Assembly: GCA_944391745.1 (NCBI GenBank)
Contig: CALXUS010000001.1
Coordinates: 17,425-81,424, forward strand
DNA from: an uncultured Clostridia bacterium
GTDB taxonomy: Bacteria > Bacillota > Clostridia > TANB77 > CAG-508
Length of the DNA stretch: 64,000 bases
Direction of reading: 5' to 3'
Both the position numbers and the translations under genes were made by a program. The notes under the pieces were generated by a model, which was given only the letters and a program-made list of their open reading frames with translations, was not told the origin of the DNA and did no database searches. Below, in pieces: positions 44,899 to 55,631 of the stretch. Each line of letters opens with the position of its first letter. The first letter of the stretch is position 1.

Positions 44899-46188
44899 TT
44901 ATTTCTTAGAAATTTTTGCGTTCTTTACTATTAATTCAACTGCTTGTTCTGTTTTTGAAGATTCTGCTAGGTAATTTTTTAATTCTTCATTTTTTTCTAA
45001 ATCTTCTACTTTTCTATTATATTGTTTAGCCATTTCTTCTAATTTTTCTTTTATGTATTTCTCGTCTTCTTTAATGTTTTCATCTTTTACTATTTGTTCA
45101 AGTACTAATCTTGTTTTTACATTTTTTTCAGCTTGCTCTTTGTAGTCTTTTCTGAAATCTGCTTCTGATTTACCCATCATTTTTAAATATTGTTCTAAGT
45201 TTAGTCCTTGATAGCTTAATCTTTGATCTAAGTTTTGCATAATATTATCAATTTCTAAATCTATCATTCCTTCTGGAATATCTATATTTGTATTTTTGCA
45301 TACTTCTTCTACTGCTGCATCTTCTGTTTCATGTTTTGCTCTTTCTGCATTTTCTTTTTCCATTTTTTCTTTAATGTCATTTTTTAATTCTTGTAATGTA
45401 TCAAATTCACTAACATCTTTAGCAAATTCATCATCTATTGCTGGTAATTGTTTTTCTTTAATTCCGTGTAATACAACATGGAATGTAGCTTCTTTACCAG
45501 CTAGGTCTTTTGAGAAGTAATCTTTTGGGAATGTAACTTTTATGTCTTTTTCTTCTCCTATTTTCATTCCTATTATTTGATCTTCAAATCCTGGAATAAA
45601 TGTTTTGCTTCCAATTGTTAATTCGTGATTTTCAGCTTTTCCACCTTCAAAAGGTTTTCCATCTGTAAATCCTTCAAAATCTATTGTAACTATATCTTGG
45701 TCTTTAACTGGTCTATCTTCAACAGTAACAATTCTTGCATTGTGTTCTGCTCTATGATTTATTTCATGTTCAATATCTTCATCAGTTACTTTATATTCTA
45801 TTTTCTTTAATGGAATTTCTTTATATTTACCTAACTTAACTTCTGGTTTTGTTGCTACTATAGCTGTAAAGATAAGGTCTTTTCCTTTTTCCATTTGAAC
45901 TATATCTATTTGTGGTCTACTAGCAACTTCAACTTTGTTTTCTTTAACTTCTTCATCATAAACTACTGGTGCTAATTCATTGAATGCGTCCTCATAGAAT
46001 ATAGAATCTCCATAGTATCTTTCTACTATTTTGAAAGGTGCTTTTCCTTTTCTAAATCCAGGTATGTTAAAATATTTTGCACTTTTCTTGAATACTTCTT
46101 GTATTGCTTCTTCAAATCTTGAAGCTGGTACTGTAAATGTTAATTTTAATTCATTCTTATTTTCTGTTTTTTCTTGTTTTAAGCTCAT
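44899..46188 (-). CDS. tig: Trigger factor
   Basis: Ribosome-bound chaperone and prolyl isomerase, 429 residues. Ribosome-docking motif GFRKGKAP (about 43-50), FKBP-type domain (about 155-240: DQDIVTIDFEGFTDGKPFEGG, FIPGFEDQIIGMKIGEEKDI), and long C-terminal helices with the arms of the chaperone cradle. Site GGAAGG before the ATG. Upstream, after 59 nt, is an unrecognised 160-residue gene. Confidence 0.96.
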   Translation of the reverse strand: MSLKQEKTENKNELKLTFTVPASRFEEAIQEVFKKSAKYFNIPGFRKGKAPFKIVERYYGDSIFYEDAFNELAPVVYDEEVKENKVEVASRPQIDIVQMEKGKDLIFTAIVATKPEVKLGKYKEIPLKKIEYKVTDEDIEHEINHRAEHNARIVTVEDRPVKDQDIVTIDFEGFTDGKPFEGGKAENHELTIGSKTFIPGFEDQIIGMKIGEEKDIKVTFPKDYFSKDLAGKEATFHVVLHGIKEKQLPAIDDEFAKDVSEFDTLQELKNDIKEKMEKENAERAKHETEDAAVEEVCKNTNIDIPEGMIDLEIDNIMQNLDQRLSYQGLNLEQYLKMMGKSEADFRKDYKEQAEKNVKTRLVLEQIVKDENIKEDEKYIKEKLEEMAKQYNRKVEDLEKNEELKNYLAESSKTEQAVELIVKNAKISKK

Positions 46189-46247
46189 TATAAATCCTTC
46201 CTTTTCTCATAAAATGCTATATTATTATATCACAAATTATGAATAAA

Positions 46248-46730
46248 TCAAGACTTTTTGTGAAATAAACCTTTTATGTAGAGTAATATTTTTGTATACC
46301 ATTTATCTTTTTTGGTCAAAGCCAAATTTTTAGACTCTATAGATTCTTTATTGGTAGACTCTTTACTAGATGCTTGTGCTGTTTTAGCTTCTTGAATATT
46401 ATCCTTATCTTTAAAAATATTATCCGGATTATAATTCTTTCTTTTTTCTTCTTCTTGCTTTTGCTCATTAGCTCTATGAATTTGTTCCATTAATTTTCTT
46501 TGTTCGTCATTTAATAAATATTCCATATTCAAATAAGATAATATTGCTATGCTTTTTCTATTTAAATTTTGATCTTCTAATTTTTTGCTTTCATCATATT
46601 TCCATTCATAATTTTTATCTTTATTATCTGTTATTGCTTTCCTTACATTATCTGGAATTTTTATTAATTCTTCTGGATTTAAGTATTTCAAAACTTCATC
46701 TACTTCTACTAAACATTTAGAATACTCCAT
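46248..46730 (-). CDS. Hypothetical protein, helical with basic C-terminal tail
   Basis: 160 residues. The N-terminal half is compact and probably helical (LVEVDEVLKYLNPEELIKIP, then IAILSYLNMEYLLNDEQRKLM), followed by a Gln/Glu/Lys coiled segment, a Ser/Lys linker, and an end with a short amphipathic or membrane-touching helix (WYTKILLYIKGLFHKKS). Not recognised as a named family, though I associate such proteins with uncultured gut clostridia. It follows the LRR array directly (ATG after AAGGAG) and may be cotranscribed with it. Confidence 0.7.
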   Translation of the reverse strand: MEYSKCLVEVDEVLKYLNPEELIKIPDNVRKAITDNKDKNYEWKYDESKKLEDQNLNRKSIAILSYLNMEYLLNDEQRKLMEQIHRANEQKQEEEKRKNYNPDNIFKDKDNIQEAKTAQASSKESTNKESIESKNLALTKKDKWYTKILLYIKGLFHKKS

Positions 46731-46744
46731 AATTTTCTCCTTTG

Positions 46745-46943
46745 TTATAAAGTTTTTGTATCATTTTCTTTAATATCTATAACATTTTCTCTAGAAATTT
46801 CTGAGCTAGTTAAAGAATTTTCTTTATCTAATATAGTTAAATCTTTCGAACTAATTGTATCACTTTTTTTACTTGTATGTAAATCCATTTCTTGTGATAA
46901 TAGTTTAAATTTTTTTATTTTTTAATTCTTCTAACTCAGACAT
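46745..46943 (-). pseudogene. Short reading frame (about 65 residues), frameshifted at an A7 run
   Basis: An ATG at 46943 follows GGGAG and encodes MSELEELKN before an A-rich run and an early stop. Skipping one A, the frame continues KFKLLSQEMDLHTSKKSDTI onwards to TAA at 46747-46745, just before the ribosome site of the next gene. The MSELEELK start echoes the MSESEELKKIKK start of the LRR paralogues next door, and the Ser/Asp/Lys-rich remainder resembles their C-terminal tails, so this may be a remnant of another array member. Confidence 0.5.
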
Positions 46944-46954
46944 TATATCTCCCT

Positions 46955-48818
46955 CTATCTGTGCATATCTTCTTTATCTAAAACTTCTTCTGTTTCATCT
47001 TTTGCAGTTGATACCTCTCTTTCTGTTATTCCTGTCTTTTTGTCCATTTCAGATATTTCTTTTGCTGATATATTTTTTCTATTTTCTTCACTATTATCAT
47101 TGTTTTCAATTAATATAATATGTTTTCTTTGTGATTCTGGTAACCTAGGTGTTTCAAGTTTTCTTAATGAACTACATTCTGACATAAAACCGAAAATCTG
47201 CATTTTTTAAGCTAGGAAATAGAGCGACTTCTAAATTATCACAATATGAAAATGCATGTGGTCCAACACTTACTAAATCTCTAAAATCTACTTTTTTTAT
47301 CCTTGTATTAAATAAAAAATGATTTTCTGTTTTTTGAAGTTTAGGCAAATAAACATTTTCTAGTTTTTTAGCATTACAGCAGAAATTATAATCGCAATAT
47401 AGAAGTTCTGGACAGCTGATATATGTTATGTTTGAATTTGATCCAAAATTTCTACCTATTTCTTTTGCACTTGGTAAATTTACAATATTTAATTTTTTGG
47501 TTTCAAACAAAAAATTATTTCCTATTGTTTCTAATCTTGGTAGATTGAGTTCTTCTATTTCTGAAAAGGATAAAACATTTTCTCCAATTTTTCTTAGTGA
47601 TGGAAAATTAGCATTTCTAATTTTCATACCTTCTAAGAAATGATGTGGTGCTACCTCAAGATTATTCATAATTACCTTTGTTAAAGCAAACTCACTAACT
47701 ACTTTTACTCCATTTTCAATTTCAAAATAGCATTTATTCATAAAAGGTTTGTCTATTCTTCTAACATTATTATTTATATATTCTGTAATTTGATTGTTTT
47801 TATTTATTTTTATTATAACTGGTTCATCATAACCTTTTTGTTTTATTATAATTATTCTACTGCCATCTTTACTTTCATTATCTCTTCTTATTTCCATTTT
47901 TTCTATATCTTTTATAGTATCTGGAAATGAATCATTTATTCCTTCATCTGCTAATCTAATTTCTTTTTTTACAGTATCAAATATATAGTAATCTGCTAGT
48001 ATTTGACTTTCAGGTCTATCTAATTTTATCGGTCTTCCATTTTTTATCATTATATTATCTGGGCAGTAATAATTTCCATTAGTTTCAATATTATATTTAT
48101 AATATAAACCATCATTTGCTCTAATATAATTATCTAATTCAAAAGAACTCATATTTATGTCTTCAAAAACTAGTCCTTTTGTTGTTAATAGTCTTTCAAA
48201 ACTTTTAGTAAGACCGGGAATAATTTGCTCTAAATTATTTCCATAAGTAGCATCTGGATTATTTACAGTATGATTGTATCTATTTTTTATTGAAACTATA
48301 CATTTTCCTTCTTTTTCAAATTGTATGCTCATTACAGATGTTCCATATTCGTCTTCTCTCTTAGGATTTTTAAAATCTTCTCTTCTTATTTTATCTACAT
48401 CTTTTCTTACAGCAAAAAATACTACACATCTATCTAACCTGCCACCTTTAAATGTGCAAAGCTCTTCTTTAGGTGCATAATACTTTTTAAAATTTTGAAT
48501 ATCTTCTTCAGTATGGCATTCATATAAATCATATCCAGCTTCATTTAATAATTCATAAGGTGTTCTATTTGATACTACCCTTTTTTCTTCACTTTCAACA
48601 TCTATACAACTATATACAAAATTTTTGAAATCATATTTTTTATCCTGTGCAATTAAATCATCATATAAACTTCTACAATTTTCTGAAAAGTTTGAAGAAA
48701 GTACTTCATAAACTCTGCCTTCATATTCTAATAATGATGGGAAAAGTTCTCTGCATAAATGCATCATTTTTTCGCCATATATTTTCTTTATTTTCTTTAA
48801 TTCTTCTGATTCAGACAT
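46955..48818 (-). CDS. BspA-like leucine-rich-repeat protein, paralogue 1, frameshift near 3' end
   Basis: Residues 1-90 are helical (MSESEELKKIKKIYGEKMMH), 90-330 are the domain shared by the array (TPYELLNEAGYDLYECHTEE, EDEYGTSVMSIQFEKEGK, SIKNRYNHTVNNPDATYG, YYCPDNIMIKNG), and about 370-540 hold 23-residue leucine-rich repeats of the form LPxLxxIGxxFLxxxxxL. The frame as read stops at 47172, but one extra T in a TTTT run near 47186-47189 explains a move into the frame that continues GFMSECSSLRKLETPRLPES and an acidic tail to 46955. No signal peptide or membrane anchor. The start overlaps the stop of the upstream paralogue by one base. Confidence 0.8.
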
Positions 48819-50962
48819 TATTTTTCTCCATTATTCTTATATTTTTCTTCTATATTTAAATTCTCCCCTGCACTATCAATTTCATTTTTTGCCATTTTTC
48901 TACTTTTATCTAAAGATGCTATATCATTTGAGGTAATTACGTCTATTCTAAACTGATTTTGTAATACTCTATCTATTTTTCTTGATAAATCTGCATTTAA
49001 TACTTTATCAGGATGTTCCTTCATTACCCTTGGTCTATATTCAGGTAATAATGCTGGCATTCCTATTCTTTTAATATAAGGTGAATTTTCTAATGACTCT
49101 TTTCCAAGAGTTTGTAGAATTGGAGCATTTATTATTATTAAATCTTGACAGTTATTTATACTATTAGGACCTATTGATATTGTTTTTGGTAAACCTAATG
49201 TTTTTAAATGTAAATTATTACAGAAGCTACCTCTCACAACTTCTTCTAATTGTGGGAAATATGCATTTTTAATTTTGTCATTTGACATAAAGAAATAAGA
49301 TTCTGTAGTAATTAATTTCGGTAAATATATATTAGTTAATCTTCTCATAACACACATTCCATAATTACCCACGCTTTCTAACCTTGGTAAGCTTAAACTT
49401 TCTATATTAGTATCATAAAGAAATGAATCTCCTGCACTTCTTAGTAATGGTGCATATAATCTTTGTACTTTTGACATTTCTAAAAACTTGTCTCCGACCT
49501 CTCTAATTTTTGGCAAGTTAATTTCTTCTATTCGAGTTCCTTTCAAAAAATCTGATTCTACTTTTTCTAATTCTGGAAAATATGCTTCTTCTAAGTTTTT
49601 ACATTCACATAAGAAAGATTCTCCTACTTCTTTTAAAGATGGTAAATATATTTTTTTTACTCCAGAATAAGTTCCAAATGAATTTCCAACTTTCTTTAAT
49701 TTTGGCAAATAAAGTTCTTGTATTTTAAAATTACAAAAAAGAAAATTATTTCCTGCATATTCCAAATTAGGAAAATCAATATGTTTTAGTGAAAATCCTT
49801 GATATCCTTCAATAGTTCTTAAACTAGGTAAACTTAAGCTTTCTAAAGCTTCAGAATATGGCAAAATATTTTGATTTATTTGTGTAATTCTACTATTTGT
49901 AAAACCTGTTATTTGGTTATTTCTATTTATCTCAATTATTGAAGGAGCTTCTGTATCGGTGTGCCAAATAGTTATTTTTCTACATCCATTACCTTTTTCT
50001 TTATCCTTTTCTACTTTTATATTTTTTATGTTTCCTAAAGATTTTGCAAACTCATCTTTAGGCTCAAAAAGTTCATCTACATCGTCTGGAAGTGCTAATT
50101 CAACTCTTTTATTTTCTAAATCCACTATATAATTATCAATTAAAATTGTTCTTTCTGGATTTTCTATTCTGTGAACTGCTCCTGTAATTATTATATTTCC
50201 TGGACAATAGTATATCCCTCTGTCTTCTATATTATATTTATAATATTTCCCATCACTCGCTCTTACATAATTATGTAATTCAAATTGAGTAACATTGCTT
50301 GTATCTAATGACAGACCTCTTTGTTTAAGTAATTTTTCAAAACTATTTGAAAGTCCTGGAATTATTTTGTCTAAATCATTTCCAAAAGTAGCATCTGGAT
50401 TATTTACTGTATGATTATATCTGTTTTTTATAGAGCAAGTACATACTCCATTTTTTTCAAATTGAATGCTCATTACAGAGGTTCCATATTTATCTTGCCT
50501 TTTAGGATTTTTAAAATCTTCTCTTCTTATTTTATCTACATCTTTTCTTACAGCAAAAAATACCGCACATCTTCTTAAACGTGAATCTCTAAATGTGCAA
50601 AGTTCTTCATTTTCTTTATAATATTTTCTAAAAGCTAGTATTTTATCTTGTGTAGTACATTCAAAAAGATTATATCCTGCTTCATCTAGTAATTCATAAG
50701 GTGTTTTGTCTGTAGTTGTTATAGCTTGTTTTTTATTATCACCTAATGCTATTTCATATATTGCATCTTTAAATTCTGTCTCCATTTCACTTCTTTTTAT
50801 GTCTTCATATAATGTTTTACAATTTTCTGAAAAAGTACTAGTTAGTATGCTATATAACCTTCCTTCTTCCTCTAATATAGTTGGAAACATTTCTCTGCAA
50901 AAATGCATAAAGTTTTCACCATAAACTTTTTTTATTTTCTTTAGTTCATTGCTTAATTCCAT
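48818..50962 (-). CDS. BspA-like leucine-rich-repeat protein, paralogue 2 (intact)
   Basis: 714 residues. N-terminal helix (MELSNELKKIKKVYGENFMH), shared domain (about 80-340) with TPYELLDEAGYNLFECTTQ, KKDVDKIRREDF-like element, SIKNRYNHTVNNPDATFG, GIYYCPGNIII and IVDLENKRVELA, then about twelve BspA/LRR_5-type repeats (about 365-660; for example IEEINLPKIREVGDKFLEMS), then a charged tail. Repeats probably form a curved solenoid that binds proteins or glycans. It has no signal peptide, so it is either cytoplasmic or exported by an unusual path. Coupled (TAATG) to paralogue 1. Confidence 0.85.
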   Translation of the reverse strand: MELSNELKKIKKVYGENFMHFCREMFPTILEEEGRLYSILTSTFSENCKTLYEDIKRSEMETEFKDAIYEIALGDNKKQAITTTDKTPYELLDEAGYNLFECTTQDKILAFRKYYKENEELCTFRDSRLRRCAVFFAVRKDVDKIRREDFKNPKRQDKYGTSVMSIQFEKNGVCTCSIKNRYNHTVNNPDATFGNDLDKIIPGLSNSFEKLLKQRGLSLDTSNVTQFELHNYVRASDGKYYKYNIEDRGIYYCPGNIIITGAVHRIENPERTILIDNYIVDLENKRVELALPDDVDELFEPKDEFAKSLGNIKNIKVEKDKEKGNGCRKITIWHTDTEAPSIIEINRNNQITGFTNSRITQINQNILPYSEALESLSLPSLRTIEGYQGFSLKHIDFPNLEYAGNNFLFCNFKIQELYLPKLKKVGNSFGTYSGVKKIYLPSLKEVGESFLCECKNLEEAYFPELEKVESDFLKGTRIEEINLPKIREVGDKFLEMSKVQRLYAPLLRSAGDSFLYDTNIESLSLPRLESVGNYGMCVMRRLTNIYLPKLITTESYFFMSNDKIKNAYFPQLEEVVRGSFCNNLHLKTLGLPKTISIGPNSINNCQDLIIINAPILQTLGKESLENSPYIKRIGMPALLPEYRPRVMKEHPDKVLNADLSRKIDRVLQNQFRIDVITSNDIASLDKSRKMAKNEIDSAGENLNIEEKYKNNGEK

Positions 50963-50987
50963 TTTACCTTCTTTCTAGCATATATTA

Positions 50988-53096
50988 TTACTTGCTTCTT
51001 TCATTTTCTTTTAATGCTTTTATACCATCTTTTGCCTTTCTTACTTCTTCACTTGTTAATTTATTTTTAGCATCTAACTTGCTTATTGCTTTTGATCCAT
51101 TATACCCTAAATTTTCTGATTTGACTAATTTGTTTTTGGATGACAGCTTACTTTTTTTAGATGCCTCAATTTGTGCTTCTATAAAACTTCTCATTTTTGA
51201 ATTAGAAAAAAGAAATGAATAATCTATTTCTTTCAAATTTGGAATTACTATTTTTCTTAAGGAAGTATTGTTATATAAAAAGTTTTTTCCGGCTAATTCT
51301 AATTTTGGTAAATATAGTGAACTTAATTTCTCATTGGAAGATAAGAAAGATGGACCCACCTCTATTAAATTTGGTAAACTCAAACTTTTCAATTTTAAAT
51401 TGCTATATAAAAAATAATTTCCTGCTTTTTGTAGATTTTCCATATTTACTTTTTCTATTTTTTTATTTAATCCTAAGAAACCGTCTCCTACAGTTGTTAA
51501 CATTGGTAAATTTATTTGTTTTATATTAGTATTACTATATAAAAAATTATTTCCTACAACTTCTAAATGTGGCATATTTATCTCAAACAATGTATGATTA
51601 AATTCACTAAAACCTTTTCCAATTTTTCTTACTAATGGCATTTCAAGATAATATAATTTTAAACTAGTTCCTAAACAATTATCTCCTACTTCTTCTAGTT
51701 TCGGAAATTTTGCAAGAGTTATATCTTTATTCCTATATAAGAATTTATTTCCTGCTTTTTTCAATTTTGGTAATTCTATTGCACCAAATATTGAGCTCTA
51801 CATAAAGTTGTTTCCAATAGTTTCTAATTCTGGTAAATCTACTCTAAAAAGATTATTATACTTCATAAAATCATCACCAACACTCTTTAGTTTTGGTAAA
51901 TAAATTGTTGATAGTGTATTTCTTATGAAAGGAATAAAATTATTACCTACGGTAATTAAATTATTCATTTCTATATTACTTATGTTAATATTGTAAGAAT
52001 TAGCTAAAAAATTATCTCCTATTGCAGTTACATTATTATTTTTATATTCGACTATTTGATTTAACTTATTTATACGTATTTCAATAGGTTCAAAATGATC
52101 TTTCTGTTTTATTGTAATAATTCTTTGTCAATCACCATTTTCTTTATCTTTAGTCATTTTTATGCTTTCTATTTCTCCAATTGTATCAAGAAATGAATCT
52201 TGTATATTAGGGTCAACAGCTTTTATAGTTTTATTTTTTAAATCTACTATAAAATAATCAATTAATATTTGACTCTCTGGATTATCTAATTTAATAGGAT
52301 TGGTACCATTTTTTAAAATTATATTACCTGGACAATAATAATCATGATTTATTTCTGTATTATATTTATAATATTTTCCATCACTACATAAAGTATAAAA
52401 CCTTAACTCATTATCAAATTTACTAATATTGTTAATGTTTAATTTTATTCCTCTCCTAATTAAAAGCTTTTCAAAACTATTTGTTAATCCAGGAATAATT
52501 TTATCTAAATCATTTCCATAAGTTGCATCTGGATTGTTTACTGTATGATTGTACCTATTTTTAATTGATAAAGTACATGGTGGAATTTTATCAATTTGGA
52601 TGCTTAACACTGATGTTCCATATTCATCTTCCCTTTGAGGATTTTGAAAATCTTCTCTTTTTATTTTATCTACATCTTTTCTTACAGCAAAAAATACCAC
52701 ACATCTTCTTAAACGTTCATCTCTAAATGTACAAAGTTCTTCATCCTCTTTATAATATTTTCTAAAAGCTAATATTTCATCCTGTGTAGTGCATTCATAA
52801 AGATTATATCCTGCTTCATCTAATAATTCATAAGGTGTTTTGTCAGTCTCCTTTTTTTCTATTGTTTCATTTTTTACATAATCATATATAAGATTTTTAA
52901 TATAATCTTCACAATTTGATTCTAACATATCTTCATAAAGGCTAGTACAGTTTTCAGCAAATAAATTTGAAAGTGTTTTATATAATTTTCCCTCTTCTTC
53001 AAGTATTGTTGGAAAAGATTCTCTACACCAGTGCATAAAGTCTTCTCCATATATTTTTTTTATTTTTTTTAGTTCTTTATTTTCTGGCATATTCAA
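50988..53096 (-). pseudogene. BspA-like leucine-rich-repeat gene, paralogue 3, two in-frame nonsense codons
   Basis: One continuous 702-codon frame is interrupted by TGA at 52130-52128 (where paralogues have Gly in KEKGDGNR; a G-to-T change suffices) and TAG at 51800-51798 (after NNFM, probably a Tyr codon). Before the first stop lie the helical start (MNMPENKELKKIKKIYGEDF) and the shared domain; between the stops and after them are further repeats (LSTIYLPKLKSVGDDFMKYN, then LKKAGNKFLYRNKDITL onwards). If not recoded or mis-sequenced, it makes a 322-residue domain-only protein and possibly a separate repeat fragment. Confidence 0.85.
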
Positions 53097-53106
53097 ACCT
53101 TCCTAA

Positions 53107-55587
53107 CTATTTTTTATCTTGTTCTTTATTATCTTTTTCTATTACAAGTCCATTTATAAATGATTCTGCATCATTTTCTTCTAACAAACTAATATTTTTA
53201 GCTAATTTAGAAATATCTCTTTCTTTTAATAATTTACTAGAAGCTAAAAAATCTTCTCCTGCCATTCTTAAATTTGGTAACATTACACTCTCTATTACAA
53301 AATTATAGCTTAAGAAGCTATCTCCTACAATTTTTAAATTAGGAAAGTTAATACATTTTAAAGAATTATTTTGATGTAAGAACCTATTCCTAATAGTCTC
53401 TACAAGTGGTAAATATATATTTTTTAATTTGTTATTATACGGCATAAAAGATGTTCCTATACTTTTTAGAGCAGGTAATGATAAATCTACTAATTCATCA
53501 TTACTTTCTAAAAATTCATCACCGGCAGATTCTAGCTTTGGCAAATTAACTTTTTTTATCGCCATATTGTAACCTATAAAAAATGATCCTACTTTAGTCA
53601 AATTAGGGAAATCTATCTCTGTTAAGTATCTGTTATTTTGTAAAAAAGAGTCTTCAACTCTTTTTAATCTAGGCATATATACTTTTCTAATCTTTTCATT
53701 TTCTTCTAAAAATCTTTGATCTGCATATTCTAATTCTGGCAATTCTAATTCTTCCAATTCTTTATTTTCTTTCATAAAATCTTCTCTAGCTATTTTTAGC
53801 TTTGGTAGTACTATTTCTTTTAATTGTGCTCTTAACAAAAATCCATTTCCTACTTCTTCTAGCACTGGAAGAGAAATATTATCTATTTGAGTAGCCTCAC
53901 TCAAAAAATCATTTTCAACTTTTTTTAGTTTTGGCATATTTACACTATGTAACATCTTAACTTTATTCATAAAATTATGACCAATAGAAGTTAATTCTGG
54001 TAAGTCTATGTCAGTTATACTTAATGCACTTGATAAAAAAGTATCTTCAACTACTCTTAACTTTGGTAAATATACGTTTTCCAAATTTGCACAGTATGTT
54101 AATAATCCAGAATATGCTTTTTCTAATTTTGGTAATTTTATTTCACGTAAAGAAGGGGCTGTATTTAGAAACCAATCTTCAACACTTTGTAATTCTGGCA
54201 TATACACCTTTTCCAAACTTTTACAACTTGCTAGACTCCTAGCTCCTAGCTTTTTTAATTTTGGTAAATTTATTTCCTTTACATAATCTGATTTATAAAT
54301 AAAGTTTGATTGTGCTTCTTCTAAGCTTGGTAAAATTAATTTTTCTGCTAATAATTGATTATAAGATAAAAATCCATGACCAACTTTTCTTAAATTAGGG
54401 AATTCTAACTTTTTTATTTTTGCATTACCAATAAATTTTCCAATAATTCCAATAATTTCTTCTACGCTCCTCATTTCGATGTATTCTAAGCTGTAACTAT
54501 TTGATAAGTATTCTCCATATATTTTCTTTACATTATTGTCAATTATACTAGTTATCTCATTGTTTTTGTTTATGCCAATTATAACTGGTTCTTCAAAATT
54601 CTTTTGCTTTATTGTTATTATTCTATTACCGTCACCTTTTTCTTTATCTTTAGAGATTGTTATATTTTCTATTTCTCCTATAGAATCTATAAATCCATCA
54701 CTTTTTTTATGATTCATAGTTTCAATTTTCTTTTCTTTTAAATCTATAACATAACCATCTATTAATAAATATCTTTCTGGAGGTAATTGCTTTACTATAC
54801 CATTAGATATAATGTAATTACCTGCACAACAATAATCTCCATTTATTTCGGCATTAAATCTATAATATTTTCCATCTCCAGCAACTATATAATTGCCCAC
54901 ATCCATATCTTGAACATTTGAAATATTTAAATTAATGTCTCTTTTTGCTAATAATTTTGCAAAGCTTTGTGTTAATCCCGGTATTATTCTATCTAAATTA
55001 TTTCCATAAGTAGCGTCTGGATTATTTACTGTATGATTATATCTATTTTTTATTGATACTACTGATGGCGGTTGCTTATAAAACTGAATACTCATAACAG
55101 ATGTACCATATTCATCTTCTCTTTGAGGATTAAGAAACTCTTCTCTTTTTATTTCAGCAACATTTTTCTTTACAGCAAAAAATACTACGCAGTTATTTAG
55201 TCTTCCACCATTAAAAGTACACAATTCTTCGTGTTTTGCAAAATATTTTCTAAAGCTTTGTATTTCTTTTTCAGTATGGCATTCATATAAATCATACCCT
55301 GCTTCTTGTAATAATTGATATGGATCTTTATCTGTTTTTTGAAATTTTTCTTTTTCAATAGTAAATTTGCTATAAACATAATCTTTTAATTCATCTAATA
55401 GCCCTAAATCGTCTTCTCTTGTAAAATCCTCATACAAAGTTTTGCAATTATCCCCAAAAGTTGAAGTTAATATTTCATATAGTTTTCCTTCTTGCTCTAA
55501 TATAGTTGGAAATATTTCTCTACACAGATGCATGAATTTTTCACCATATTTCTTTTTTATTTTTTTAAGTTCTTCACTTTCTGCCAT
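53107..55587 (-). CDS. BspA-like leucine-rich-repeat protein, paralogue 4 (longest, intact)
   Basis: 826 residues. Same plan: helical start (MAESEELKKIKKKYGEKFMH), shared domain (about 95-340; DPYQLLQEAGYDLYECHTEK, TSVMSIQFYKQPPSVVSIKN, RYNHTVNNPDATYGNNLDRI), then about eighteen 23-residue repeats (about 370-795), each like VNLPKLESAGDEFLESNDEL, and a short acidic tail. The repeats have Phe-Leu where classical BspA repeats have Ala-Phe. Spacing of 10 nt to paralogue 3 and 44 nt to paralogue 5 indicates an operon. No export signal seen. Confidence 0.85.
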   Translation of the reverse strand: MAESEELKKIKKKYGEKFMHLCREIFPTILEQEGKLYEILTSTFGDNCKTLYEDFTREDDLGLLDELKDYVYSKFTIEKEKFQKTDKDPYQLLQEAGYDLYECHTEKEIQSFRKYFAKHEELCTFNGGRLNNCVVFFAVKKNVAEIKREEFLNPQREDEYGTSVMSIQFYKQPPSVVSIKNRYNHTVNNPDATYGNNLDRIIPGLTQSFAKLLAKRDINLNISNVQDMDVGNYIVAGDGKYYRFNAEINGDYCCAGNYIISNGIVKQLPPERYLLIDGYVIDLKEKKIETMNHKKSDGFIDSIGEIENITISKDKEKGDGNRIITIKQKNFEEPVIIGINKNNEITSIIDNNVKKIYGEYLSNSYSLEYIEMRSVEEIIGIIGKFIGNAKIKKLEFPNLRKVGHGFLSYNQLLAEKLILPSLEEAQSNFIYKSDYVKEINLPKLKKLGARSLASCKSLEKVYMPELQSVEDWFLNTAPSLREIKLPKLEKAYSGLLTYCANLENVYLPKLRVVEDTFLSSALSITDIDLPELTSIGHNFMNKVKMLHSVNMPKLKKVENDFLSEATQIDNISLPVLEEVGNGFLLRAQLKEIVLPKLKIAREDFMKENKELEELELPELEYADQRFLEENEKIRKVYMPRLKRVEDSFLQNNRYLTEIDFPNLTKVGSFFIGYNMAIKKVNLPKLESAGDEFLESNDELVDLSLPALKSIGTSFMPYNNKLKNIYLPLVETIRNRFLHQNNSLKCINFPNLKIVGDSFLSYNFVIESVMLPNLRMAGEDFLASSKLLKERDISKLAKNISLLEENDAESFINGLVIEKDNKEQDKK

Positions 55588-55631
55588 TTTAAGATACTCC
55601 TCTTATAGTAATTTTCAATATCTTTCTCTCA

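Noticed and set aside
52128..52130. TGA as a recoded (selenocysteine or reassigned) codon
   Set aside because: A TAG interrupts the same gene downstream, no SECIS-like context was evident, and paralogues have an ordinary Gly.
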